Source: Hofstenia miamia
Taxonomy: Eukaryota > Xenacoelomorpha > Acoela
NCBI GenBank assembly: GCA_004352715.1
Contig: SCFE01000009.1
Coordinates: 154,514 to 218,513, forward strand
Direction of reading: 5' to 3'
DNA length: 64,000 nt
The translations under genes and the position numbers were made by a program. Below are positions 32,165 to 44,670 of this stretch, in pieces; positions within the stretch are counted from its first letter, which is position 1, and the number at the start of each line of letters is the position of its first letter. Under the pieces are notes generated by a model. The model did not search any database, had not been told where the DNA came from, and saw only the letters and a list, made by a program, of their open reading frames with translations.

Positions 32165-32791
32165 TGTAGCGGCGGTCCCCTCCTTTCAACAACAAACATG
32201 GATAGTTGGGCGAAAGTTCCTGTTTAATATTAGTGCCGCCATGTTTATTTCGATTATTTAAATTTGGTATTTTGCCACCGCGTGACTTCTGCCAATTGTT
32301 TAATAACTTTGGTATATATTTCTAATTTTTGTTCCGCATTAGCAATAAATTTTTTGGTTTCGCTTCGATCGGTTGCTCATTCCAAATTTAGCTCGACATT
32401 GTATGATTATTTAGCTTAGAATAAATTTTTGTTTTGAGGAAGAGCCGGGGGTAGGTCGGAGGGCTGATAAGTGCATTGCCCTTGCGATTTTTCGTCCGGT
32501 TCTTCCAGATACTAAGTGGCATTGCTTATCATTAAGTTAATTTCAATGGCTGTGATGTTGCACTTCAGTTTCGGCCACAAAGTTCTAGTGAAATTCCCTA
32601 ATCATAGTTTTGCTCGTAATTTTTATCTCACGTGCTCGATGCTATTAATTACAATTCTCATACCACATGGTTAGCTGTTTTCGTAGACTTTCTCTCTCTC
32701 GGTGCTTACGCACAGTTGTTTGTTACGCCTCGTATTGTAGATGTTACTCGTACGCTAATACTACTCTAACACTAAATCAGTCGATGCTACA
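32165..32791 (+). repeat. Putative 5' LTR of Gypsy element
   Basis: The start TGTAGC and end GCTACA are inverse of each other, as LTR ends should be. The next base begins TGGTGACCTAAG, in the position and style of a Gypsy primer-binding site (TGGCGACC type). The gag region follows about 130 bp later. No second LTR was found downstream, so the boundaries rest on these motifs alone. Confidence 0.5.
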
Positions 32792-32917
32792 TGGTGACCT
32801 AAGAACATGGAACCCCATTTAGTGCTTACTTATCCTATTCCTCATTATTTACAAAAAGTCAACTACAACTACTCAGTAAGTTATCATTACTTCTATTTAA
32901 CTATTTAAAGATAAAGC

Positions 32918-34140
32918 ATGCTTAAGTCTCTTGTTATCTGGAAATTACCGATCAAAAGGGAAGATATAAAAGCTCTCAGGTTCACCCCAGCCTTTTCTCT
33001 ACGTATGAAAAATTGTTTAATATTAATGAATACTGATATGTCTCAAAAAGGTCAAAGCCTAATGTGTAAAAATAAAACTCAACTCGTGAACATCGTCCCG
33101 GATCTCAAGGAAAAAGTTGTAAAATTAGAGACGCAATTGTCGCCGAACTTTCCAACTTCTACACCCCAACCTATTACTAGTTTTAATGAAGAGAAACTAC
33201 TCTTCGAAATATCCGAAATGCTTGACCACCAACAAGCCACATTCCGGCAACGAAATACTTGATATAAGAAGTGAAATAAATACAATTAAAGCTAACTCCT
33301 CGATCAATACCGCTACAAACATTCTATCAATTGCATTATCATCCCCTGTGGTTACTCCACAAAGACGAAAGGCACCAATGCCTCCACCTAGAAAAAGTCG
33401 ACATGATTCCGGAATCAACAATATGCCTACTCCGCCACAGGCTTTTACAACAAATATAAGAAAAAGGAAATCAATGTTACCCGATGATCCCATGAAGATG
33501 GAATTAAAAATCTCAAAAACTCCACCCATTCACCGGAAAAATCCAATCAAACACACAGACATTCCTAGAATGGCTTGTTCCTTTTGAAATCTATGTAGCC
33601 CAACAAGGGGGCACAAAGGAAAACGGTTGTGCACTCTTCCTTAAAGAAAAGGCTCTTAACGTATACATGAATCTCGATCCTGAAACAAAACTGGATTATG
33701 ACAACTTAATCAGTGCTCTTGCTTTACAATTGTAAGATGTGCGACAACGACGACATTGCTGAATACATTTACAACGTGAATCGATTACTGGAACTCTCGG
33801 TAGAGGAAGGTCGATACTACCACCAAGAACTTTATTCCTACATACACGCAGGGATGTCGCCTTTCTTTAAAAGAGAGAATAAATGCGACATAGAAGATTC
33901 AATCACGACAATAATCAGCGAATGTGTTAACATCCAGCTCTCAATGAAAGGCAACAGGCGTGTACAAAGGGAATTGTGAACGCACAGCAATCCAACCACT
34001 ACCCAATTCTCATAACGATCGAAAAACGTCGAGATTGAAAGCAAATTGAGAAATCAGCCAATAAATCAAGAGAAAATTAGATGCAAGCAATGTGGTCAAC
34101 AAGGTCACACCAAACCCGAATACAAAGTGGTAGTCTATGC
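32918..34140 (+). pseudogene. Gypsy gag region (broken)
   Basis: Three frames in succession. 32918-33587 is a variable N-part rich in Pro/Lys. 33560-33730 includes FLEWLVPFEIYVAQQGG and CALFLKEKALNVYMNL, typical of Gypsy capsid. 33713-33979 continues it. A zinc knuckle CKQCGQQGHTKPEY (about 34080) has its last Cys changed to Tyr. Frameshifts separate the parts. Confidence 0.65.
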
Positions 34141-34151
34141 GGTAGACAAAA

Positions 34152-34385
34152 ATGGTTATTACATTGAGGAAGATGCTGAGGAAATCGTTCTCCAATCCGA
34201 AGAAGACAATTATTTACACTAAAAGGGCACCGGTCCCAAACGGCGAAGAGGAATACTTTATCGTCACAGACCTTCTAGAGGAGAACCTCATCCTGTTAAC
34301 CATCAACAGCGTAAATATCAAAGCCACTGTAGATACAGGAGCATCGATAAATCTCATGGCAGACACATGTGCCACAGAAATATGA
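34152..34385 (+). pseudogene. Gypsy aspartic protease region
   Basis: Contains INSVNIKATVDTGASINLM, with the retroviral-type protease signature DTGAS intact. The frame stops at 34385, and a shifted frame at 34511 begins HHQPLPYEMILGRDFL, the usual end of Gypsy proteases (ILGRDFL). Confidence 0.7.
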
Positions 34386-34510
34386 TGGACACGCGAAGAC
34401 ATGCAAAAAGACGAATCACGGCTGATCAACGCGTCTGGGGACTACATAAACATTAAAGGCGTAGTCAGGAACGCCCCCATCACGACAAGTTTCATCATGA
34501 CATAATCATT

Positions 34511-36105
34511 GTGGATACTCATCATCAGCCTCTCCCATACGAGATGATTCTAGGCAGAGATTTCCTGACACAATTTAATTGTGTAATTGACTATTCATCC
34601 AAAACTCTAACTATCCGAGACGACAACAATATCCGGATCTCTCTACGAACATCTGATAATAACACAGCCGAATTCACATTAGCAGAAAATCTCAGAGTGG
34701 AACCCAACCACTGGAAACTAACGAAAATAACAACGAACATGTCAATAAACGGAGACTACATCATCTCTAGTCGATATGGAATCAATCCACGAAAAATCAT
34801 ATTACTAAACAACATTTGTACGGTGAAAAATGGACAAGAAGTGACAGCCATTCTCAATAAAAGTGACAAATTAATCAACGTCAAGCCAAATCAGCTAAAA
34901 ATCATTGGAATCCCAATTGAGAAAGTCGTCACGAAAACCCGGGAACTCTTGATGTGCAACACAACAGATACAACTAATGAAAGTAAAGAAGCTCCGACAA
35001 TATCAAAGGAAACTCATCCACATCTAACCAACAATCAAATAGAAATGATTAACACAGTTCTACAGAGGAACCCAGGGATATTCAACCATGGTGAAATAAG
35101 AGTGGGAAAAGCTATCGGTGTAGAACACGAGATAAATACTACCCCCGACAAACATATCCGTCAACAATGTCGCAGAGTGCCTCATCACTTAAAAGATGAC
35201 TACGCGCGCACCATTACGGAACTTCTAAACAATGACATCATCAGAAAGAGCAAGAGCCCTTATGCCTTACCAACAGTGTTCATCAAACAAGGCGACAAAT
35301 ATCGTCTATACATCGATTGCCGTATGCTAAACAATGCTACTAAGAAGGACGCGTATCCCCTTCCTCTAATAGACAAAATTCTCTATAACGGGGCACAACA
35401 CAAAATCTTTTCCACGATCAATTTGTGTAAAGCCTACTGGCAAGTACCCATGAAAGAATCTAATATAGAGAAAACGGCCTTTATCACACCATATGGGCTA
35501 TTCGAGTGGCGTTTGGCCTCTGCAATGCTCCTGCAACCTTCCAGCGGTACGTCACGAAGGTACTCATAAATGAAAAACCTACACTGGAAGACGGCATCAA
35601 GGCTTATATTGACGACGTCCTCAACAACTGTTGATGACCACTGTATCAAACTCAACAAAATCCTGACACTACTCTTCAATGCAGGCTTACGAATTAACTC
35701 CTTCACAGTGAAAAAAGTTGTATCCCTTGGGAGAATAGTCCAAGTGGACAACATAAAAATCAAAGACAATGTCAAAGCGCTCCTAGAGGAAATTCACCCA
35801 CCCATGAACAAAAAGGATCTCCAACAAATTCTCGGTTTTGTCAACTACTATCTGGTAGAGAAAACCCACAATATGTCAAACAAACAAGACTTTGAGTGGA
35901 ACTGGAAAGCACAAGAAGAGCTAGACCAACTAAAGAAATTCATGAAAAACATCCCACTCTTAACAGTCCTAACCCAAAAGATACATTCGTCTTGGACACC
36001 GATGCCAGTACAGTCGCCATCAGAGCAATCCTCAGCCAGATACAAAACGAATAAGAAAAGCCTATACAATACGTCTCACGAAAATTACGAACATCCAAAC
36101 TAAAT
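34511..36105 (+). pseudogene. Gypsy reverse transcriptase and RNase H (frameshifted)
   Basis: 34511-35569: linker, then HLKDDYARTITELLNNDIIR, YRLYIDCRMLNNATKKDAYP and FSTINLCKAYWQVPMKES. A small deletion near 35515 shifts the frame; it resumes FGLCNAPATFQRYVTKVL and the catalytic AYIDDV. After a further shift come LGRIVQVDNIKIKDNV and KKDLQQILGFVNYY, then the RNase H start DTDASTVAIRAILSQIQNE. It ends near 36105 without integrase. Confidence 0.8.
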
Positions 36106-36229
36106 TGTCATTGCGTTTATATATACAACCTATTCATGCTACTAAACAAAATGTTGATTATAACGAATGGCATATTAACATTGTTTCTTTGAATTTAGAA
36201 GATGAAACGCCAGTAACGGACAAACACCC

Positions 36230-36960
36230 CTCCGAAGAGCAAAGCAGTCAAAACCAACATTTCGTCTGATGAAGAAGACTCGCATGTGGGTGCATCTCAG
36301 GTCTTAGTTAGTATAAGTGCATCAGACTCGGATTTTGCGATGCTCCCAGCTCCTGACGTCTTTACTAGAGTAAGTGCACCAGGTGCGGATTCAGGAGCTA
36401 GCGCCGATTTACCATCAACTTCTTCAGGCTCTATGACATCCAAAAGGGTGGGCGAAAAACGAAAACACTCACCTCTTCCCATCTCATGTATATCAGTCAA
36501 ATGGCAAATCCTCGGTAACTTATCAACTGTCAGTTTGACAACTTCTGATCGCAGCAGCGAGCAATCTGCCAGCTACAAAAAACATCTCGAAAAATTGTCA
36601 ATCTTTGAAGCAGAAATCCTCCACCCCTACTTTATACCCACACGAAGAGTCTGACACATTAGTGCAAACAATCCGTCAGAGGAAACAAAACGTCTCACAT
36701 CGAAACACTTAAGCATATCTGAGAACAAAATTCACCATGGAGCCTTACCCACAAAAATCAGCACACTAATCTTTTATGATGAATGGATGAAAGAAAATCT
36801 GAGCAGAGAATACTTATGCAGCAACACTCATATCAAATTCGAGCACGAAATAAAACAAACACGCCTGCCAAAAAATCTCGACAATCAACAAAGAAGACAT
36901 TAAAATGGTACAACGCATGAATGTAGTACTAGTTACTGTGCAAACTATCTCTATCGCATT
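36230..36960 (+). other. Unassigned open segment after Gypsy RNase H
   Basis: An open frame of about 140 codons to 36654 starts TPPKSKAVKTNISSDEED and is rich in Ser/Pro/Asp with a basic KRVGEKRKH patch. A following frame (to about 36900) reads YDEWMKENLSREYL. Base composition is less AT-rich, like the Gypsy ORFs. I recognise no domain; it may be a 3' ORF of a retroelement or an unrelated fragment. Confidence 0.3.
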
Positions 36961-37299
36961 TGTCTACATCGAAGAAAAAATGAAACTATACCTAAAAATG
37001 TTCTCGATTTGGAGGAGTACCTGGAAAACTTCATCATCATTCACCAATCCACTCTACTTCGTTCCGCGGTGACACCTATACACAGCATCACTAACCTAAT
37101 ATTCATTGATATATTAGTAAATATTTTTTCAAATATGTTGCCTCCACCAGTTGGTTGTGACAGGTGCTCGCGTGATTTCACTGACAATGAACTGTAATGT
37201 GCTGTTTTCTCTGTTCTAAGGCAATCCATACTCACTGTTTAACAAATTCCAAACAATTCCTCACCTCGCTTAATAAAATGATATCTTGGTAAATTTTTC

Positions 37300-40140
37300 T
37301 GACCTTGTCCCGTTTGCAATACTTCTTAACGCCAATTTCAGTCTATTGGAAATATCCACAAGCTGTCGGAAGACCTATCTCAGTTCAAACAATCACTTGT
37401 AAGACAAAATGTTGACAAAGCCTCGGTATTACATAAGTCTGACAAAGATGTCTCACTTAACGTCAGAATATCCGGAATCTCTGAACCAACCTCAAAACTC
37501 GTATCTGAACGCATTATCCACAAGTTTGAAGTTGAAAAACTGTTGCGCTATCTGGACATAAATCCCATTTCCAGGATATTAGAAGAATTTGATTCTTTAA
37601 GGAGTCTAGGAATCGCACCATTATTTTGACGCTCAAAAATGCGTGGGAAAAACGTTTGCTACTCGCTAATGCTTCTAAGCTAAAGAATTACAGTACTAGG
37701 GTTTTATCTCGTCTGACGGTACGTATGATGAAAGGGTCATTGAACGAAACTTAGTTAAAGTTAGATGGGAACTCATCAATCAAGGTGTCGATCTCTTAAC
37801 TCTTAAGGTGAAAGGCCTTAAACTTTATCAGGATGGAAAAAGTGTTTCTACTAACAATTGACGATGTCTACCAAGCATTTTACTGCTTAATACCCAATCT
37901 GTAGTTAATAAAATTGATGAATTACTTCTCTCGACCTCAGTGCTCAAACCACAGATAATGTGTCTCACTGAAAGCTGGCTCAAGCCATATAATGACTCAG
38001 CTATTTTTTCAATTCCGAACTATTACGGACAGCACCGTTGCGTTTGCGATCCCAAAATCGGTGGTGGTGTTTGTATGTGGTTGGAAAAATCTTGTGGACA
38101 TATTAAATTACTTGACTTTGATATTTTTATAATTCTGATCTACTGGCTGTGCATCTCATTAAATGGAACATTTTACTAATTGTCATTTATATCCCTCCAG
38201 CACTCAAGAAAGCAACAAATGATTCAATTGTCAACTCTTTAGTTGAACAAATCAACTGTTTTCGCAATCTTAACTTTGACTCAAACCTAGTTATCTGCGG
38301 AGATTTTAATAATAGCTTTATTAGCTCAGCGCTGTCTGATCTTGAGGATTCTTTAAATTTTTTTTGGAAAATCACAGCTCCCACACAATCGCTAACAGTT
38401 TTGGATTTATTTCTCATGGATCATGATATTTTTTTTTCTTATAAATCACCAGACTTACTGCCGCCTCTTGGAAAATCTGCTCATCGGCAGCTTTTAATGA
38501 AGCCTGTTATTAATCATTGTCCTGAGGCCTCTTGGTGTAATGTCATGGACCTCAGGGATAGTAATATTAATTTGTTTTTAAGTAAACTCGATTCTATTGA
38601 CTTCTCTTACTTATACAATAGTTCTGAGATAAATAATCTTCTATGCTATGCGTGTCATTTCTTACTCGTCCGTTAAGCATGATAATAATAATGCAAAATG
38701 GTTACCAAGGGTGATCAGTGAACTCGAACAAAAACGTCCTTGTCATTCCAGGACGGATAGTGTGATTTACAAACACCTTTGCAAGAAGATCTCGGCTGAG
38801 GTGAATAAATCTAAGTAGTTATTCTATAAGCGAGCATGTAAGGATAGAGATCCTTGGCTTATCCACAATTTGCATCACAACAAAAAACTGTCTAACAAGC
38901 TTGATGTGTTACTTTCCAAAGACAAGGAATCTTTAAACAACTTAGCTAATTCGTTCTCAAGTAATATGAATAATTTTAGTGCGCCTGATCTTAATGAGAT
39001 AGGAGATGATAATAAATGGCTACCAATAGTCACGCCTTTGGAAATATTTAATATATTGAATGACGCGAAAGTATCCAAGTCTATTGGTCCAGATGGAATT
39101 TCTTCGATATTGCTTTAAAAAGGTTTTTTATGGATTTGCGACCCAATCTGTAATATTTTTAACACATGTATTGAATCTTCCCAAAGTGTTGGAAGTTTTC
39201 TTATTACTACTAATTCTAAAAGTTCCGACATAAATGATTTCTCATTTAGACCAATAGCTTCATTTCCGCTACTCTCGAAAATTTTTGAGAAGGTTTTAAG
39301 CTCTAGTTTGGATACTGATTTAATAAATAGTTTGGATGTCAACCAATTTGCTTACACTAAAGGGCGGTCCTTTCGACTCAAACATCACAGTAAATGGAGT
39401 GACAACAAATCCATCTGGTCAGGTGTTCCTCAGGGGTCAATACTCGGACCGCGCCTATTCAAAGTTTTCATCCCAGTACTAGTCATCCGCTCAACCACAT
39501 AATAAAATACAGAGATGATGTCACGTTTGTGATATCTATTGAAAAATCAAGCACTGACATTTCCTGGGAAATACCATCTATTCGGAATTGGGCAAGTTTA
39601 AACACATTAACCATTAATGACGGCACATCTTGGCAGATGTTATTTGGTAATACAAAACACATTTTGCTTCGGTGCATGTTTAGCGCTTGCTGGGTATCAC
39701 TATTTCTGATTATCTTAAATGAAAAAATCACATTCGTATTATTAGCAAAAAGGTATCAGTTAACCTTTTTTGCTTAAGACAGATGAGTTGACAAGAAATT
39801 CTTATTCACGATATGCCTCAGTACAATAATCTCCATTTTTGATTACGCATCACAATGCTTTATAAAATTACCGGGGGTGCATGAACAAAAACTCCAATCG
39901 ATCGTAAATCGCGCACTGGCCAGTCAATGACTCAAATCAACCTCGTATTATTTTAAAATATCGTCGTATTCACCTGGGCTCGAAACTTTTCGCAAGGATT
40001 CTCCACCCTAACTATCATCCACATTATTTAATTCCTCCCAAGCTCACTCACTCTGGTAAATTCCGAATGGAAAGAATAAACTTATCTATTCGAAGGGATC
40101 AATTCATCACTTACTTTACTGCATATTTTAATAATTACTG
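37300..40140 (+). mobile_element. Degenerate non-LTR retrotransposon, ORF1 to RT tail
   Basis: 37400-37860: ORF1-like DVSLNVRISGISE, TLKNAWEKRLLLANASKL and DERVIERNLVKVRWE. 37940-38676: endonuclease pieces CLTESWLKP, IYIPPALKK and LVICGDFNNSF. 38870-39118 and 39240-39480: RT pieces SIGPDGISSILL and GVPQGSILGPRLF. 39840-40140: post-RT tail LFARILHPNYHPLF. Many frameshifts. It is a different LINE family from that at 9837. Confidence 0.65.
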
Positions 40141-41870
40141 ATACTCTTTGTCATATTTGTGCAGCCATTTTACAATGAAGTTATTTGTTGATTTTACTTT
40201 AAATAGTTTCTACTATTCAAATGCATTTATTAGCATCTATAAACTAAGAAACAAAAAATAAACAAATATTGTGTAAATATAGAGCGAATCTTACATTTAT
40301 GGAAGCTTAAATTTAGATGAGTAGCTTTTGCTGCGAGATTTTGAATCTAATATCTTTGTTTAAAATTTTGATGTTCTTAATATTAATGCTTAAGTTGAAT
40401 ATAACTGCAGCCATTAGGAAAAATGAAAACTTAATATAGTTGTTGTTGAAATGGATAATCTTAATATATGAACTTTTACGTTCATTATAAATTAGATATT
40501 TTTGTGCAGTGTCTTTACTAAAACTAGGAGAATTATTTAATATAATTTGAAAGAATTTAATAACCGAAAGCTATTCCACATATTGAGTTGGACGCATGAT
40601 CTTAAGCTCTTTGTACATGAAGGATACATTGGAGGACCTAGAAAAGCCACCTAATAGTTGCATAGTCCAATTTGCCATTTTCTCAATATCTTTCCATTTA
40701 TTTTTGTAGTGACCCAGGCATAACAGCGATCCATAACTAATTATTCCATATAGGTGTGCTCTAACATATTTAATTACGAAATTAAATGGAATGAAGCTTT
40801 TCCAACACGTAAGATTAGTATTTGGAATTGCAATTTTTAGCATTTTGGTGTTCAACAAGGCGTTAAAATCTAAAGTGGAGTTTATAGGGATTCCTAAATA
40901 TGTTGCATTACTGTCAATGTTTTTATTAACTCCATTAATATTGATGGTGGTTTAATTGAATATTTCTTTACCACTGGAGTGCATTATTAGAAATTTGGTT
41001 TCTTCAATATTTAAATGGAGGCAGTTTTTAGCTAACCACTTATGTATTGATCGCCACCTTCTTACTTAACGTCATAGCAGCCTGGAAGTAATCTTGATCA
41101 GAAACATAGATGCAAGTGTCATCTGCATACTGAACAACACTGGATTTGATGTCATTGATTTAATGTCATTGATGTAAATATTGAACAACACGGGCCCTAA
41201 CTTTGATCCTTGAGGAATACCCCGTTGAATTTCATTATCATCTGATATTTCTCAATTTACTTTAATTGATTGAGTTCTGCCAGTTAAGTAGCTTTTAATA
41301 AGTAACATGTATTTCATACTTAATTGGTACTTAGTTAGTTTCTTTAGCAGTATTTCATGCGAGACACTATCAAAGGCCTTTGCCAAATCTAAGAAGGCTA
41401 CTGCACAACACTTATTATTATTAAGGTCAAATCTCCATTGTTCTACTGCATTTAATACCACATCAGTTGCTGATTGCTTCTTTTTAAAGCCATATTGATG
41501 TTCCGATAGAATTCTGTTGTCTACAAAAAAAACTAGTAGAGCTGTTCATTTAAACTGTGCTCAATTATTTTTGAAAACAAATGAGTCACAGAAATAGGCC
41601 TATAGTTCCTACAGTCAGTATAGTCATTGGAGTTATAAGACACCTGCCATTGCGTAAATAAATGATTTGCTAGTCTTTGTTTAAAATTAAATTCTTTATC
41701 AAAGTGCAAATTACTTTTTCTACAGTGAAAATACATTTTTTTAATCGGCGCTTGTTTATTTAATATTAATTCCACCATATCAAGGTAAAAGGTAAACATT
41801 TCATCTATGTTATCCATTGTATAGATGATGTCGAAAGAATGTTGTGTTGATTCGCCTACCCTTCAATTTT

Positions 41871-42046
41871 NNNNNNNNNNNNNNNNNNNNNNNNNNNNNN
41901 NNNNNNNNNNNNNNNNNNNNNNNNNNNNNNNNNNNNNNNNNNNNNNNNNNNNNNNNNNNNNNNNNNNNNNNNNNNNNNNNNNNNNNNNNNNNNNNNNNNN
42001 NNNNNNNNNNNNNNNNNNNNNNNNNNNNNNNNNNNNNNNNNNNNNN
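41871..42046. other. Assembly gap, 176 N
   Basis: It interrupts the LINE endonuclease domain. The reading frame on both sides is compatible with one ORF, but translations through the N run are meaningless. Confidence 0.9.
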
Positions 42047-42367
42047 TTCAGAACTATCTATCTTTTCAATGTTTAGATATTTTGGACATACAACCATTAA
42101 ACCTCCTCCTTTCCCACTGACTCTATTTTGTACAAAGACGTCAAATTTTGTTTGATTAGGATTAAATAATTCCTTATTAGTGAAATTGTTGAACCAAGTT
42201 TCACAAAAACAAAAAATTGTGTTATCATCAAAATTGTTATAAAAACTTTTAATGTTTGCCAGCGAATTTGCTAAATTAAAAGTATTAAGCTGCACGATTT
42301 TTAAGTGGACATGATAATTTTGAATAATTAAAGAAGAACTGTCTGTTAAAGGTGTAACAGGCAGTGT

Positions 42368-42391
42368 AGGTCCAGGATTTTTTTCAACGTC
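42368..42391 (-). other. 2A-like peptide-coding motif DVEKNPGP
   Basis: Residues 20-27 of the LINE ORF starting at 42448 read DVEKNPGP, a full match to the 2A consensus D(V/I)ExNPGP. In 2A peptides the ribosome skips the final Gly-Pro bond, releasing the leader. The leader upstream is about 19 residues with a hydrophobic core. Confidence 0.65.
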
Positions 42392-42569
42392 ATTTGATAA
42401 AAGAATGTTAATAAAGGATGTTCCATAAATGTAAGTTTTACAGCACACACATATATAAAAATTATAAAAACTTACTCTTTTGACTGTTTTAATTTGTTTA
42501 TGTCGTTTTGAATTTCTGCTAGCTTTTTGCTAACTTTTTCGAAGAATCGCAAATACTGTACATCCCGGC

Positions 42570-43301
42570 AACCGCAGCATACTGCTAATTCATGACAACT
42601 CCATCAAATTCCCCATCAAAATTACAAAGCTCTGTTTCTTTGAAATCGCCATCGCTCCTCTTCCTCGCAAACTGAAGAACAGGCTGCGACTAGAAACGTT
42701 GCTAACAACCTCATCACTGAAAGCTAAATGGACTAACATCGATCGCTTCGAAAAATACATTATCAAGATCATCAATTACGAGAACAAGCTTGGTATCCAC
42801 GAAAAGGAGATCGACATCTTCCACACCTACACCAACAAGTATATATTGGCGCGCAACATTGGAAATTCACTACAAAACAATGCTGATTGCAACCGATTGC
42901 AACTCACCTCTCCAACCGAAATGCTCCAGGAAAGATTACCACACTCGACACAGAACTATCTAGAAGAATGCCGCAACCACAGCATCAATGACAAAAACAT
43001 GTTGCTTTACACATTTAGTTTTATTAGTATCATTACAGAAACAACTTACTCATCAGGAAGATATCTCCCTTATAGACAGATAGATCTCAAGTGGAAAACT
43101 CCAGCGCAAATAGCAGAAGAGGAAGAACTCCTCAACAAAGCCACAATTAAATTATCACCACGCCTACAGGAACAGATCGACAAGTTGTTAATGAGCAACT
43201 CACCAGAATGGAAGCCATCACCACTCACGTATGAACAAGATATTCTCATAGAGAAACAAACACCAAATCGGTATCACTCCCATAATGTTTCAGCAAGCTA
43301 A
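42570..43301 (+). CDS. Unassigned long open frame, possibly retroelement-derived
   Basis: About 240 codons are open, from TVHPGNRSILLIHDN through CFFEIAIAPLPRKLKNR, LGIHEKEIDIFHTYTNKY, PTEMLQERLPHSTQNYLEEC and PRLQEQIDKLLMSN to a stop at 43301. A shifted frame continues for about 45 codons. The sequence is notably less AT-rich than its surroundings and has coding-like codon use. It looks predominantly soluble, with no membrane segment or Cys cluster obvious. I do not recognise a family. It lies between two LINE fragments, so a retroelement or host-derived pseudogene is equally possible. Confidence 0.4.
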   Translation, partial: NRSILLIHDNSIKFPIKITKLCFFEIAIAPLPRKLKNRLRLETLLTTSSLKAKWTNIDRFEKYIIKIINYENKLGIHEKEIDIFHTYTNKYILARNIGNSLQNNADCNRLQLTSPTEMLQERLPHSTQNYLEECRNHSINDKNMLLYTFSFISIITETTYSSGRYLPYRQIDLKWKTPAQIAEEEELLNKATIKLSPRLQEQIDKLLMSNSPEWKPSPLTYEQDILIEKQTPNRYHSHNVSAS

Positions 43302-43799
43302 GGTTTCAGACGTGGAAATGATCAAAATGCACTTCTTCATCGAATCTTACTCAAAACAAGAATTCGAATGCTTGATGACGAATGTGCAACAGTTAGTTTT
43401 AACATAGCTAACAAATCGAAAATTGCACTTAAAAGACGTGCAGTCTATCAATAATCGACACTAGTCTAATGATGCCATACATTTCACTGATGTCCAAACC
43501 TTCAAAGCAAATATCAATCATCTAGTTGAACAGATTCGTCTTAAATGCTAACCACGTTTTATCTACTTCTGAGAAATCACTCCAGTCTGCAAAAATTCAC
43601 TCTTACAAAGTAGTAACACAGAAAGGCAATTCTCATTTACATTAGTGGAGGAATGTACAGTGAAACATATTGAAAAACTTCAGGATCCTTACAAATACCT
43701 ATTTTTATGGTAAAACAATTCGGTTTATTATTCCTTACCCACAAAACCTATATAATTAATATGTACTTCATCACCAAAACATTTCCTAATTGTCTCAAA

Positions 43800-44440
43800 G
43801 ACGCCGACATCACACCAATATATAAAAAGGAGATCTTTTAGTTCCTGAAAACTAAAGCCAAATTAGCATTTTAAACCCCTTTAGCAAAATTATAGAAAAG
43901 GAATTAGTCAATCAGATTACAAGCTACTGTGAAGATAATTGTATATTACAGGAGCACCAGTATGGATTCAGGCAGAAGCACTCAACGAATGAAGCAATCT
44001 GTAACATAACAGAATCAGTTAGAATGAACCTGAATGACAGTAAATGCTGTACAATGACCCTATTTAATTTTAAAAAAGCCTTTGATAGTATAAATCACAA
44101 AATTCTGGCAATAAAACAACTTGGCTTTAATGATGACTTAGTACATGATTATTTAAAAAACATATCAAAGGACACAAATTGGTACTAACACATATTCAAG
44201 CTATTCTCCTATCATACGTGGACTGGGCCAACACTATTGAATCTATACATAAATGAGGTTGGAAATAACATCATGGAAATATTTTTCAGTATGCAGATGA
44301 CATGTATATTTGCAACGAATGCATTATTAAATATATGTCTCAAGAATACTCAAAGAGGACCTGTCTTAATTATTAAAATATTTCAATAATAATCATCTTA
44401 AATTATATCTTGAGAAGTCACTGTATATTATTATTTCTCT
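43800..44440 (+). pseudogene. Non-LTR RT fragment
   Basis: Broken frames read PFSKIIEKELVNQITSYCED, LQEHQYGFRQKHSTNEAI, FNFKKAFDSINHKILAI, GPTLLNLYINEVGNN and FQYADDMYICN. These are RT motifs 1 to C of a CR1/Jockey-like element, with an intact YADD but several frameshifts. Confidence 0.65.
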
Positions 44441-44449
44441 ATCTATCGC

Positions 44450-44633
44450 AACAAAGAATTTAAAAATTATACAAAAACAATTCAATTGACAATAAATAAT
44501 ATTGTTTCGTTAAGCTTATTTGACAATTTAAAGATATAACAGAATTTTAGTGTTAGGATCATGCTGAGGTGATATATGTTAATGATTCCAATTAGCGTGG
44601 CATAGGACAGATAAGAATAATTAAGTTTATTAT

Positions 44634-44670
<37 letters not shown>

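Larger units (their letters stand above)
40560..42448 (-). mobile_element. Non-LTR retrotransposon with 2A-like N-terminus (broken)
   Basis: Reading from 42448: a short hydrophobic leader with DVEKNPGP, then the endonuclease start HLKIVQLNTFNLANSLANIK, FCFCETWFN and GGGLMVVCPKYLNIE. A 176-N gap follows. Downstream are RT motifs DCRNYRPISVTHLFSKIIEH, HQYGFKKKQSATDVVL, FLDLAKAFDSVSHEIL, IPQGSKLGPVLFNIYIND and VQYADDTCIYVSD, and the thumb to about 40570. Few frameshifts are seen in the RT. The 3' end was not identified. Confidence 0.75.
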
